Assembly (NCBI GenBank): GCA_002452325.1
Contig: DKFG01000104.1
Coordinates: 835 to 29,956, forward strand
Source: Geobacter sp. UBA6802
GTDB taxonomy: Bacteria; Desulfobacterota; Desulfuromonadia; Geobacterales; Pseudopelobacteraceae
Length of the DNA stretch: 29,122 nt
Reading direction: 5' to 3'
Position numbers and translations under genes: made by a program. Position 1 is the stretch's first letter. Every line of letters starts with the position of its first letter. Positions 1 through 8,237 of the stretch are shown in pieces. The notes under the pieces were generated by a model that did no database searches, had not been told where the DNA came from, and saw only the letters and a list, made by a program, of their open reading frames with translations.

Positions 1-449
1 CCATTGCCAGCGGCATGGAGGAGGCGATTGGCGAGTCAGCCAACAGCATCTCCTACCTGGCCGGCAAAAACCTTGGCAAGAACCTCTCCCGCACCATCCC
101 GAAAACCGACAACCTTGAGCAGGCGTTGCAGGCCACCCGTGACGTGCTGGTGAAAAACGGCTTTCTCTGGCTGTTTGAGACCTTCAAGATGCATGATCAA
201 CCGGATCTGGTCCAGCAGACGCCGGAAGGGCAGGAAATCAGTCTGGTCTTTCGCGATTGCATGATTCGCCAGTCTCTGTTCCGTTTCGGTCACTGCCAGA
301 AAGGATCGCTCTGCACCATGATGAACGGTTTTTTTGCCGGCGCACTGGAGACGGTTATGGGGGCAGATTCCGCACTGGAGATCATCCATGCCGGTGAGAA
401 CGCCTGCATGAAGAAGCTGACCATCCGTAGCGCCGGAGGTGCCGCATGA
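1..449 (+). CDS. V4R-like small-molecule/metal-binding domain protein, 5' end outside window
   Basis: The reading frame is open to the window edge. Comparison with the related protein at 3115-3576 suggests about 30 N-terminal residues are missing, so the ATG at 15 is probably internal. The visible 144 residues contain an AGKNLGKNL helix, a FRDCMIRQ segment, a GSLCTMMNGFF segment and a C-terminal ENACMK. The same spacing of a Cys-Arg strand, a Cys-containing helix and a final Cys occurs in the 3115 protein. This layout resembles the V4R (4-vinyl reductase-like) fold, which binds small hydrophobic ligands or metals. The stop codon overlaps the start of the hydrogenase small subunit (ATGA), so the two are translationally coupled. 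The fold call is by pattern only; the role (sensor or accessory factor for the hydrogenase) is inferred. Confidence 0.55.
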   Translation, partial: IASGMEEAIGESANSISYLAGKNLGKNLSRTIPKTDNLEQALQATRDVLVKNGFLWLFETFKMHDQPDLVQQTPEGQEISLVFRDCMIRQSLFRFGHCQKGSLCTMMNGFFAGALETVMGADSALEIIHAGENACMKKLTIRSAGGAA

Positions 450-1396
450 GTGCCGAACTGGTTACCATCAACACGGAATGGCTGTCCGACTGTTCCGGAT
501 GCCATATTGCGATTGTAGACCTGCACGAAAAGATTCTGGCAGTGCTTGAGTCGGTCAGGATCCAGCGTTGCCCGGTGCTGACCGATATCAAGGACTACCC
601 GCCGGCCAAAATCGGCCTGGTCTCCGGTGCCATTCGCAATGAACACGACAAACAGGCAGCCATTGAGATGCGTAACAGCTGTGACCTGATCATTGCCTGG
701 GGCTCCTGCGCCGTATTTGGCGGCCCGGCCGGGGCAGGCAATGTCCATACCCGTGAAGAGATTGCCGATGCGGTCTATCTAAACAACAAGACCACCATTA
801 CCACCACGCTGCCTAACAGGGAAATATCGCCCCTTGAGGTGTCGGTGACGCCGATTGACAAGGTGATTGAGGTGGATCTGTACCTGGCCGGCTGTCCGCC
901 CCATCCCACCTATATCTTTGACGCCCTGCTCTCGCTGCTGGAAGGCCGTACCCCCAAAGCCACCAAGGAATCGGTCTGCGCCAAGTGCAAGCGTCAGATG
1001 AAGAAGAGTGATGTATCCGAAATCAGGCAGCATACCGACGGCATCCCCGATCCTGACCTCTGCTTCCTGTCCCAGGGCTACATCTGTATGGGGTCGGCCA
1101 CCATTGACCGCTGCCTCTCCCCTTGCCCCACCAACGGGGTACCCTGCACCGGTTGTGCCGGTGCCACCATGCAGATCCTGACCGAGCCGAACCGGGATAT
1201 CCGCACCGAGATTGCTGACCGGATGGCCCGCATGACCAAAATTCCGCGGGAAGAGATCATCAAAGAGATCGAGAAAAGCTCAAAATCCCATTACTCCTAC
1301 ACCATGGCCAGCACGATGGTGAGCGAAAAGCCCACCTTCCTGATCAAAAAGTGGATCCATGAGGCCAATGAGGATTACGAAGCCGCACACGGCTAG
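446..1396 (+). CDS. cytoplasmic [NiFe] hydrogenase small subunit (group 3, MvhG-like)
   Basis: This 316-residue iron-sulfur subunit carries electrons from the NiFe site to the partner. The N-terminus WLSDCSGCHI gives the proximal-cluster CxGC motif, followed by WGSCAVFGG and AGCPPHP, all typical of the NuoB/hydrogenase small-subunit fold. The C-terminal third is rich in Cys (CAKCKR, then C-x7-C, C-x3-C and CTGCAG), as expected for medial and distal clusters. There is no twin-arginine signal peptide, so the enzyme should be cytoplasmic. Length and layout fit F420-non-reducing (Mvh) or related group 3 small subunits. The start overlaps the preceding stop by 4 bases, and the large subunit follows after 12 bases. 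The exact subgroup cannot be fixed by eye. Confidence 0.9.
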   Translation: MSAELVTINTEWLSDCSGCHIAIVDLHEKILAVLESVRIQRCPVLTDIKDYPPAKIGLVSGAIRNEHDKQAAIEMRNSCDLIIAWGSCAVFGGPAGAGNVHTREEIADAVYLNNKTTITTTLPNREISPLEVSVTPIDKVIEVDLYLAGCPPHPTYIFDALLSLLEGRTPKATKESVCAKCKRQMKKSDVSEIRQHTDGIPDPDLCFLSQGYICMGSATIDRCLSPCPTNGVPCTGCAGATMQILTEPNRDIRTEIADRMARMTKIPREEIIKEIEKSSKSHYSYTMASTMVSEKPTFLIKKWIHEANEDYEAAHG

Positions 1397-1408
1397 GAGG
1401 AAGCTGAG

Positions 1409-2848
1409 ATGTCAGCCCATACAGAAAACAGTAACTCCCGCACCATACGTATCGACCCGGTCACCCGTATCGAAGGTCATGCCAAGGTGTTCGTCAACCT
1501 GAAGGAGGACGGGTCGCTGGACAACGCCGGACTGGTGGTCAACGAACTGCGCGGTTTTGAGAAGATCCTGGTGGGGATGGAGGCCAATCGGATGCCCCAC
1601 ATAACGGCCAGGATCTGCGGTGTCTGCCCCACGGCCCACCATATCGCCGCCTCCAACGCCCTGGACCATGCCTGCGGCATAGTTGCTCCGCCAGCCGCCA
1701 TGCTGCTGCGGGAGCTGATGTACATGGGCCATATCATCCACTCCCACGCCCTGTCCCTGTTTGTACTGCAGGGGCCGGATCTGGTGCTGGGGCTGGATGC
1801 TGATCCGGCCATCCGTAATGTGGTCGGTATTGTACAGGCCAACCCTGAAGTAGCTAAAAAAGCGCTGCGCATCCGTACCATTGGCCAACGGATCAACGAG
1901 GTGGTCGGTGGCCGCGGCACCCATCCGGTCACCTCAGTGGCTGGCGGCATCACCTTTGTTCTGGACAGCGAAAAAAGGGGGATACTGCAGAGCCTGGTGG
2001 ATGAAGGGATGGTTCTGGCCCGGGAACTGGCGCCGGTGGTCAAACAGCTCGTGATGACCATGATCGAGAAGCATCCGGCCATGTTCTCCGACTGGGTTGC
2101 TCCATCGTGGGGTGTCGGCACGGTGCTGGATAACCGGATTTCGCTGATTGAAGGGAAGATCCGTGCGGTGGATGAGAACGGCGTGGTCAAGGCCGAGTTC
2201 CCGGTGCAGGACTATGACCAATACCTGGTTGAGTCGGTGGTGGACTTCTCCTATATGAAGCGGGTCAGCTTCAGGCATGAAGGGGTGATGCACGATTACC
2301 GGGTCGGCCCCCTGGCCCGGATGAACGCCATGAGGCAGTTCAATACCGAATGGGCCAACCGTGAAATGGAAGAGATGTTCAAGCTTGGCGGCTATCCCTG
2401 CCATATTACGCTGTTCCAGGCCTACGCCAAGCTGGTGGAGCTGATCTGGGCCGTTGAGCGGGCCGACGACATCCTGCGCGATCCTGCCATAAACGGTGAG
2501 ACCAGGGTGCCGGTCAAGTTTCAGGGAGGACGGGCCGTGGGCCATTCCGAGGCGCCCCGCGGCACCCTGATCCACGATTACGAGATCGACGAAGACGGCA
2601 TTGTACGTGCCGCCAACCTGATCGTGGCCACCCAGCAGAACCAGGCCATCATCAACCGTTCCATCGAGCAGGCAGCGGTTTCCCACGTCTTGCAGCGGCC
2701 CGATGACCAGCGGCTGCTGAATGCCGTTGAGTTCAGCATCCGCTGCTATGACCCCTGTCTCTCCTGCGCAACCCATGCCGTGGGGGCCATGCCGCTGGAT
2801 ATTACTATCACCCGTGGCGGCGAAACCGTCAGGACTATCAGGAGGTAG
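1409..2848 (+). CDS. [NiFe] hydrogenase large (catalytic) subunit
   Basis: This 479-residue subunit binds the NiFe(CN)2CO site. Both nickel-ligand motifs are intact: ARICGVCPTAHH near the N-terminus (RxCGxC) and DPCLSCATH near the C-terminus (DPCxxC). The residues after that His (AVGAMPLDI and onward) form the C-terminal extension expected to be removed by a maturation protease, and a protease gene lies downstream at 3573. The start DPVTRIEGHAK is typical of the family. Length is normal for group 3 MvhA-like subunits. A good Shine-Dalgarno sequence (AGGAGG) precedes the ATG. The gene sits between the small subunit and a ferredoxin in one operon. Confidence 0.93.
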   Translation: MSAHTENSNSRTIRIDPVTRIEGHAKVFVNLKEDGSLDNAGLVVNELRGFEKILVGMEANRMPHITARICGVCPTAHHIAASNALDHACGIVAPPAAMLLRELMYMGHIIHSHALSLFVLQGPDLVLGLDADPAIRNVVGIVQANPEVAKKALRIRTIGQRINEVVGGRGTHPVTSVAGGITFVLDSEKRGILQSLVDEGMVLARELAPVVKQLVMTMIEKHPAMFSDWVAPSWGVGTVLDNRISLIEGKIRAVDENGVVKAEFPVQDYDQYLVESVVDFSYMKRVSFRHEGVMHDYRVGPLARMNAMRQFNTEWANREMEEMFKLGGYPCHITLFQAYAKLVELIWAVERADDILRDPAINGETRVPVKFQGGRAVGHSEAPRGTLIHDYEIDEDGIVRAANLIVATQQNQAIINRSIEQAAVSHVLQRPDDQRLLNAVEFSIRCYDPCLSCATHAVGAMPLDITITRGGETVRTIRR

Positions 2849-2851
2849 CCG

Positions 2852-3118
2852 GTGAGCACTGCACAAACGGTTGAGATTCATGTTCACGAACAGGCCTGCC
2901 GGGGCTGCGAGATGTGCGTTGACATCTGCCCCACCAAGGTCTTCGGTTTTGATGAAGACAAACGGCTCTGCACCGTGGGGCATGCCCAAGACTGCATCGC
3001 CTGCCTCTCCTGCGCCTACATCTGTCCGTCCGGTGCGATCACCCACAGTAACTACCATCAGGTGAAAAACTTCTACCGCGATCTGGAATTCAGCAAGCGG
3101 ATGGGGAAATTCCTATGA
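2852..3118 (+). CDS. 2[4Fe-4S] ferredoxin, hydrogenase partner
   Basis: An 88-residue ferredoxin with two full four-cysteine motifs, CRGCEMCVDICP and CIACLSCAYICP, each able to hold a [4Fe-4S] cluster. It is the likely electron acceptor or donor of the hydrogenase encoded just upstream. The GTG start follows the large-subunit stop by 3 bases, with AGGAGG at about 2840-2845 in place. The 3' end overlaps the next gene by ATGA. No MvhD-like or Hdr-like partner is visible in the window, so the final electron sink is unknown. Confidence 0.9.
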   Translation: MSTAQTVEIHVHEQACRGCEMCVDICPTKVFGFDEDKRLCTVGHAQDCIACLSCAYICPSGAITHSNYHQVKNFYRDLEFSKRMGKFL

Positions 3119-3576
3119 CCAACGACAACGCCCTGCAGATGACCCATGAGGACCATCAGGCAGCCTTTACCGAGGTGGCCTTTCTGATCGAGAGCTTTGC
3201 CAACACCATAGACAATATCATGGGCGGCGCCACCGCACCGGTCGGGCGGATCGCCGGTCGAGCCATGGCCCGCAAGCTGCCGTTGGCCCTGGAAGAACCT
3301 GATCTGGCATCAGTACTCAAGATCCTGGCAGAACGGATGCAGGCCGGCTTTGAGATGACTGCGGTTTCGGAAGGTGCGTCTGCCGCCACCGTGCGCTTTG
3401 ATCGCTGCGCCCTGCGGGATGTCTGCACCCTGCGGAACATGGAGACCGGCAGTGCGGTCTGCCGCCTGTTTCATTCCTATTTTGACGGTATCGTCAATGA
3501 ACTGCTGCATCGCCCGGTCAAGTCGGAGATCCTTGAGACTGGTCCGGTCTGCAGCATCAGGACCTGCAGCCAGTGA
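3115..3576 (+). CDS. V4R-like domain protein, paralogue of the gene at the window start
   Basis: A 153-residue soluble protein. Its core (GRIAGRAMARKL, FDRCALRDVC, VCRLFHSYFDGIV, CSIRTC) lines up with that of the partial protein ending at 449: a basic helix after a Gly/Ala-rich turn, a strand with Cys-x2/3-Arg, a Cys-containing helix and a C-terminal Cys strand. This suggests two diverged copies of a V4R-like ligand- or metal-binding domain flank the hydrogenase structural genes. Both ends overlap neighbours by 4 bases (ATGA with the ferredoxin, GTGA with the protease). It might assist metal-centre assembly or act as the sensory input to the downstream chemoreceptor; both are inferences. Confidence 0.5.
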   Translation: MTNDNALQMTHEDHQAAFTEVAFLIESFANTIDNIMGGATAPVGRIAGRAMARKLPLALEEPDLASVLKILAERMQAGFEMTAVSEGASAATVRFDRCALRDVCTLRNMETGSAVCRLFHSYFDGIVNELLHRPVKSEILETGPVCSIRTCSQ

Positions 3577-4076
3577 AGGTCCCACACGCCCTGGTGGTCT
3601 GCATCGGCAACGAGCTGGTGGCTGATGACGCCGTGGGCCATGCGGTTTATCAGCAGTTAAGGCACGCCGGGTTACCGGAAGGCACCCGTCTTGAATACTG
3701 CGGCGTGGGCGGTATTGCCCTGCTGGAGTTTCTGGACGGTCAGGACAGGCTGATGATCGTGGTTGATGCGGTCCAATTTGGTGATCCACCAGGCACGGTC
3801 ACCTCCAGGTCATGGGATCAGCTGCCCTGCCCTGGTGCAGGCTGTTCCATATCAGCTCACGGCATCGGGCTCAAGGACACCATCGCCATTGGTCAGACCC
3901 TTTATCCTGAGCGGATGCCGCACCAGACCAGACTGGTGGGGGTTGAAGGCTGTTGCTTTGATGCACTGGGCGACCCCATGACCCCTGCCGTTGCAGCAGC
4001 CATTCCTGCTGCTGTAGCAATAGTGATCAGTGAATTAAATAAGTTAACAGCCACCTTTTCAGGAGAACTTCAATGA
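3573..4076 (+). CDS. [NiFe] hydrogenase maturation endopeptidase (HycI/HyaD family)
   Basis: This 167-residue protease removes the C-terminal tail of the hydrogenase large subunit after nickel insertion. The N-terminus VVCIGNELVADDAVG matches the GNxLxxDDxxG family signature. The three residues expected to bind the nickel of the precursor are visible at E14, D65 (IVVDAVQFG) and H96 (SAHGIGLKD). The GTG start is embedded in the stop of the preceding gene (GTGA), and its own stop overlaps the next ATG. Its place in the operon suggests it serves the 1409-2848 large subunit. Confidence 0.9.
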   Translation: MKVPHALVVCIGNELVADDAVGHAVYQQLRHAGLPEGTRLEYCGVGGIALLEFLDGQDRLMIVVDAVQFGDPPGTVTSRSWDQLPCPGAGCSISAHGIGLKDTIAIGQTLYPERMPHQTRLVGVEGCCFDALGDPMTPAVAAAIPAAVAIVISELNKLTATFSGELQ

Positions 4077-5656
4077 GTGAACAGACCTCCAGCCCTGCCT
4101 ACCAGGCGATCCAAACGGTAGCTGAAGCGATGATGTCCGGTTCTATCGACCAGCGCTGTGAACTGGCCGGACACACCCCCCAGGACGCAGAGCTGCTCAA
4201 ACTGGTGAACAGCATGCTTGATGCGCTGATCACGCCGATGCGCCTGGCTGGTTCTGCCCTGGACCAGATTGCCCACGGTACCATCCCACCTTTTGTGATC
4301 GACGACTATCCCGGTGAATTCAATACCATCAAGCAGAACATCAACACCCTGTTGGCGATCCTGTATGGCATGCACAAGGAAACCACCAACCTGACTGAAT
4401 CAGTGAGACAAGGCAACCTCAAGACCCGCGGCAACGATTGGGACTACGACGGCATCTGGAAAGAGCTGATCCATGGCATGAACGGCACGCTTGATGCGGT
4501 GCTCGATCCGGTCAACGAGGCCAGCAACGTCCTTGGTCGGCTGGCCCGCTACGACCTGAGTGCCCGGATGCGTGGCCGCTACCACGGTGATCATGCCGTG
4601 ATCCGCAAGGCAATGAACACCACTGCCGAGGCGCTGCACAATGCCATTTCGCAGGTTTCAGAGACCGTTGATCTGGTCTCGAAGGTTGGACACCAGATTA
4701 CGGCAGGATCAGCTGCAGTTTCTGAAGGCGCCAGCGCACAGAGCCATCAGTTATCAGAAACATCCGGCAACCTTGAGCGGATTACCAGCAGCGCCTCAAC
4801 CAGCTCCGGCAAGACCACCCAGGCCAAGGAAAACGCCCACGAGGCAGCTATTGCGATGGAACAGGCCCAACAGGCCATGGAACGGATGCTGGAGGCCATG
4901 TCCAAGATTCGTGCTGCAGCTGATAACACCACTGCCATTGTCAACGAGATCGACGGCATCTCAAAAGAGACCGGCTCCCTTTCCACCAGTGCCATTGACA
5001 AGGCGGTCAGGATCAGGACCTCGGCTGGCGGCTTTGGTGTCGTAGCCCAGGAGATCAGAAAACTTGGTCAGCGTTGCACTGAGACCGCCAAAGGTATGAA
5101 GGCGTTCAGCAAACAGGTCTCGTTTGGTGACGGCGATGAAGCGGAAAAGTTACGTGAAGAGTTCCAGTACCTGATCGAAGACCTGGAAGATGTGGCCATG
5201 TTTTCCAATCTGCTGGGGGTAAACGCCGCCATTGAGGCTGCCCATGTCGAAGGCGCCGGCAATGACTTCCGCAGCCTGACCGACGAGATCCACAACCTGG
5301 CAACTCGATCAGCTGATGCGGCCAAACGGACCGAGGCTCTGACCAGGACCTCACTGGAGCTTTCACACAATGGCGAGAATCTCTCCCGCGATATCAACCG
5401 TCAGCTGGTAGGGGCGGTTGATGCTGCCCATGCCATCAGCCGACTGACCGACGATATCTCACAGGCCACCCAGGAACAGGCAGCTGGAATAGATCAGATC
5501 AATCAAGCTGTTGCGCAGATCAATCAGGTTACCCAGCAGAATGCTGAAAGTGCAGCTCTATCGTCTGATGCAGCACAGGGTCTGGAGCGGCAGGTAGCCA
5601 AGCTGACCAGCATGGTGCAGAAGTTTAAACTTGCGGCAACACCGGCAACTGCCTGA
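4073..5656 (+). CDS. soluble methyl-accepting chemotaxis protein with HAMP-like repeats and two signalling-tip regions
   Basis: A 527-residue chemoreceptor-type protein with no transmembrane segment or signal peptide, so it is cytoplasmic. Residues about 45-180 look like two or three HAMP-like modules (ITPMRLAGSALDQIAHG, NLTESVRQGNLKTRG, VLGRLARYDLSARMRG). A long coiled coil follows. The hairpin-tip motif appears twice. A degenerate copy lies around residues 289-335 (IVNEIDGI, then GGFGVVAQEIRKL, with the usual NAAIEAA replaced). A second copy at about 375-415 keeps NLLGVNAAIEAA. No CheR/CheB-binding pentapeptide is seen at the C-terminus. Start overlap with the hydrogenase protease (ATGA) makes a link to H2 metabolism likely. 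Confidence 0.85.
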   Translation: MSEQTSSPAYQAIQTVAEAMMSGSIDQRCELAGHTPQDAELLKLVNSMLDALITPMRLAGSALDQIAHGTIPPFVIDDYPGEFNTIKQNINTLLAILYGMHKETTNLTESVRQGNLKTRGNDWDYDGIWKELIHGMNGTLDAVLDPVNEASNVLGRLARYDLSARMRGRYHGDHAVIRKAMNTTAEALHNAISQVSETVDLVSKVGHQITAGSAAVSEGASAQSHQLSETSGNLERITSSASTSSGKTTQAKENAHEAAIAMEQAQQAMERMLEAMSKIRAAADNTTAIVNEIDGISKETGSLSTSAIDKAVRIRTSAGGFGVVAQEIRKLGQRCTETAKGMKAFSKQVSFGDGDEAEKLREEFQYLIEDLEDVAMFSNLLGVNAAIEAAHVEGAGNDFRSLTDEIHNLATRSADAAKRTEALTRTSLELSHNGENLSRDINRQLVGAVDAAHAISRLTDDISQATQEQAAGIDQINQAVAQINQVTQQNAESAALSSDAAQGLERQVAKLTSMVQKFKLAATPATA

Positions 5657-5702
5657 ACAGAATACAGCTCAATAAATCAATCTGAATCGACCAGACCATC
5701 TC

Positions 5703-7982
5703 ATGATGTTGAAGTTTACGGCCCACCGAACGGTTCCGAAAATCAGCAGCACCCTCCTCAGGGCAGCGCTACTGTTTCTCTGCTGGGCATTACTCTTATG
5801 CGCTCCCCTACCCTGCAGCGCCACACCTCAGGAGCTCGGGCTTCCGCTCACGGCCACGGCACCTGATCCGCAGGTTACCCTTACCCCGGCTGAACAGCGC
5901 TATCTGCAGCAACTAGGCCCGATCACGGTCTGTCCTGATCCTGACTGGCCCCCATACGAGCAGATGGACGACAGCGGCACCTTTACCGGTATTGCCGCAG
6001 ACCTGCTGAAGCTGCTGGAACAGCGGCTGGGTATCCGTTTTACCTACATCAAGGCCAGGGATTGGGATGAGGCAGTAACCCTTTCACAAAGTCGCAAGGT
6101 ATTGATTCTGCCGTTTTTGAACCAGACCCCCAAACGGGATCAGTGGCTGTTGTTTACCGAACCGCTCTTTACCGACCCCAATGTCTTTATCACCCGGGAA
6201 GAACACCCCTACATCACTGATCTGGCGCTTCTGGAGGGCAAGACCATTGCGCTGCCGGGTGGCACTGCCATTGATGAAAAGATCCGGAAGCAGTTCCCTG
6301 GTCTGAGGGTACTCAACACCGGCAGTTCAGAGACCGAGGTGTTCAAGGCAGTGGCAGAACACCGGGCCGACCTGACCCTGCGCTCCCTGACCATTGCAGC
6401 CTACACCATCCGCAAACAAGGGCTGTTCACCCTCAAGATCGCCGGTCAGGCCCCGGACGAATTCACCAACCGTCTGCGGATCGGCGTACACAAATCAGAA
6501 CCGATGCTGCGCGATATCCTGAACAAGGGGATCGCCACCATCACCCCCCGTGAGCAGGAGGCGATCACCAACCGCCATGTCCATATCACTGTGGTCAGAC
6601 CGTTTGATTACCGGCTGATTCTGAAGATTGCCGTTGTGCTGGCCCTGCTGATCGGCCTCTCGTTCTACTGGAATCTGAAACTGAAAAGGGCTAATGCGGC
6701 CCTGGCTGAGCAGGAGCAGCTCTGGCGTACCATCATCAACACCTCACCGGACGGCATCCTGATCACCTCGCTGGATGGGGTAATTCACCAGGCATCGGAT
6801 CGGATGCTGGCCATGTCCGGTTGCAATTCCCTTGATGAGCTGCAGGGGCGCAACATGCTTGATTTTGTTGATCCTGCCTGGCATGCCCAGGCCCTGGAAC
6901 GGATTGGCCTGCTGCTGCAGGGAACCTACACCGGCGCTGCAGAATACCTGGTCAACCGGATGGACGGCAGCCAGATCTTTATTGAGGCAAATGCCGAGAT
7001 TCTACGCAACAGCGACGGCAGCCCCCGCGAGATCTTCATTGTAGAGCGGGATGTCACCGAGCGTAAAAAAACAGAACTGCAACTGCGCTCCCTGTCGGTA
7101 GCGATTGAGCAAAGCCCGGTCTCGGTCGTCATCACCGATCTGGACGGCACCATCCAATACGTCAACCCGCAGTTTGAAAAGGTCTCCGGCTACCGTGCTG
7201 CCGAGGCCATTGGCCAGAACCCGGCCATTCTGCAGTCCGGCCAGACCGATCCGCTGGTCTTTGCGGCCCTGTGGGACAACCTGAGCCAGGGCAAACCCTG
7301 GACCGGTGAATTTATCAATAAACGCAAAAATGGCGTGGTTTACTTTGAAGAGGCCCATATTTCGCCGGTATACGACACCAACGGCGTTATCAACCGCTAT
7401 GTGGCGGTCAAGCTCGATATCACCGAACGCAAGCAGTATGAAGCCAGGCTGCAGCACTTGGCACGCTACGACACCCTGACCGATCTGCCCAACCGCACGC
7501 TCTTCAGTGACCTGCTGCAACAGACCCTGGCCCTGGCCAAACGGGAACAGTATAACGTGGCCCTGATGTTTGTTGATCTTGACCACTTTAAAGAGGTAAA
7601 CGACACCTTTGGCCACGCAGTCGGCGACCTGCTGCTGAAAGAGGCAGCGCAACGGATGCAGGCAGCCGTCAGAAACTCTGATGTGGTCAGCAGGATCGGC
7701 GGCGATGAATTTGTCATCATGCTTGCCAAGCTGGAAGGTAAGCAGGATGCCCTGCTGGTGGCAGAGAAACTCCGCAGCGCCCTGGAACAGCCCTTTCTGC
7801 TTGCAGGCCAGACCGTAGCCGTATCCAGCTCCATCGGCATTGCCCTGTTCCCGGATCATGGCATAACCGAACAGGAGCTATCACTGCATGCCGATCAAGC
7901 CATGTATCTGGTCAAGCAGTCCGGCCGCAACGCTGTGCGGCTCTTTTCAGCAGAAATGGATCTTTCCAACACAACTACCTGA
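5703..7982 (+). CDS. membrane diguanylate cyclase with periplasmic solute-binding sensor and two PAS domains
   Basis: A 759-residue sensor. A signal peptide or N-terminal anchor (residues 1-40) is followed by a bacterial type-3 solute-binding domain (about 65-290, with VCPDPDWPPYEQMD, GIAADLL and LPGGTAIDE). Next come a transmembrane helix near 305-322, PAS domains at about 335-455 and 462-585 (each ending in a DxTERK-type motif), and a GGDEF domain to the end. The catalytic GGDEF is intact at 666-670, and the product-inhibition site RNSD lies at 657-660, five residues before it. The protein should therefore make c-di-GMP under feedback control in response to a periplasmic ligand. There is no EAL domain. 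The first of two adjacent ATGs is used; no strong Shine-Dalgarno sequence is visible. Confidence 0.9.
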   Translation: MMLKFTAHRTVPKISSTLLRAALLFLCWALLLCAPLPCSATPQELGLPLTATAPDPQVTLTPAEQRYLQQLGPITVCPDPDWPPYEQMDDSGTFTGIAADLLKLLEQRLGIRFTYIKARDWDEAVTLSQSRKVLILPFLNQTPKRDQWLLFTEPLFTDPNVFITREEHPYITDLALLEGKTIALPGGTAIDEKIRKQFPGLRVLNTGSSETEVFKAVAEHRADLTLRSLTIAAYTIRKQGLFTLKIAGQAPDEFTNRLRIGVHKSEPMLRDILNKGIATITPREQEAITNRHVHITVVRPFDYRLILKIAVVLALLIGLSFYWNLKLKRANAALAEQEQLWRTIINTSPDGILITSLDGVIHQASDRMLAMSGCNSLDELQGRNMLDFVDPAWHAQALERIGLLLQGTYTGAAEYLVNRMDGSQIFIEANAEILRNSDGSPREIFIVERDVTERKKTELQLRSLSVAIEQSPVSVVITDLDGTIQYVNPQFEKVSGYRAAEAIGQNPAILQSGQTDPLVFAALWDNLSQGKPWTGEFINKRKNGVVYFEEAHISPVYDTNGVINRYVAVKLDITERKQYEARLQHLARYDTLTDLPNRTLFSDLLQQTLALAKREQYNVALMFVDLDHFKEVNDTFGHAVGDLLLKEAAQRMQAAVRNSDVVSRIGGDEFVIMLAKLEGKQDALLVAEKLRSALEQPFLLAGQTVAVSSSIGIALFPDHGITEQELSLHADQAMYLVKQSGRNAVRLFSAEMDLSNTTT

Positions 7983-8006
7983 GAGGCACGTAAGGAGGTG
8001 ATACCG

Positions 8007-8111
8007 ATGGCAACCTGGAAATGCGCCTGTGGCTTCAGCAAGGAAGGCCGCTGCAAACCGCAGAAATGTGAGAAATGCGGAGAAAAAGGGAAGTTTGCAA
8101 AAGTTGAGTAA
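8007..8111 (+). CDS. 34-residue RCKP-type rubredoxin-like protein
   Basis: A very short gene with a near-perfect ribosome binding site (TAAGGAGGTGAT, 7991-8002) ahead of the ATG at 8007. The product has two Cys pairs, KCACG and KCEKCG, around the sequence GRCKP, which marks the RCKP-type rubredoxin-like family. It could bind one iron or zinc ion in a knuckle fold. It follows the diguanylate cyclase by 24 bases and is itself followed by a strong hairpin terminator. The nearest downstream genes encode ferritin/rubrerythrin-like proteins, which often pair with rubredoxins. Partnership is plausible but not shown, because the terminator separates them. Confidence 0.8.
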   Translation: MATWKCACGFSKEGRCKPQKCEKCGEKGKFAKVE

Positions 8112-8123
8112 GACAATACTAGT

Positions 8124-8150
8124 AAACGGCAGCTAGTTGGCTGCCGTTTT
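8124..8150 (+). terminator. Rho-independent terminator after the rubredoxin-like gene
   Basis: A perfect 10-bp stem (AAACGGCAGC paired with GCTGCCGTTT) has a 6-base loop and ends in TTTT. It lies 12 bases past the stop at 8111 and closes the transcript from 5703. Confidence 0.85.
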
Positions 8151-8172
8151 GACATCTTATTGGTCAATACGG

Positions 8173-8200
8173 TTGTCATCCTGCATTTTTCTGGTATCGT
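8173..8200 (+). promoter_or_regulatory. candidate sigma-70 promoter for the ferritin-like/HDOD operon
   Basis: TTGTCA at 8173-8178 and TATCGT at 8195-8200 with a 16-base gap make a plausible -35/-10 pair in the only untranslated gap before the operon at 8238. The -10 match is weak (4 of 6). The Shine-Dalgarno for 8238 is ACGGAG. Confidence 0.35.
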
Positions 8201-8237
8201 ATACACCGTTTGAACTCAGGTTTTACGGAGACAATCC

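Noticed and set aside
446..1396. Periplasmic (Tat-exported) uptake hydrogenase
   Set aside because: The small subunit lacks a twin-arginine signal and a C-terminal membrane anchor, so a cytoplasmic group 3 type fits better.
1934..3058. Long minus-strand open frame (374 codons) opposite the hydrogenase large subunit
   Set aside because: It lies antisense to a gene with clear motifs, has no family features and is Gly/His-rich as expected from codon-bias shadows.
5657..5702. Possible terminator between the chemoreceptor and diguanylate cyclase genes
   Set aside because: I see no stable hairpin with a U-tract in this 46-base gap.
7002..7859. Minus-strand open frame of 285 codons opposite the diguanylate cyclase
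   Set aside because: The plus strand encodes intact PAS and GGDEF motifs here; the antisense frame shows no motif.
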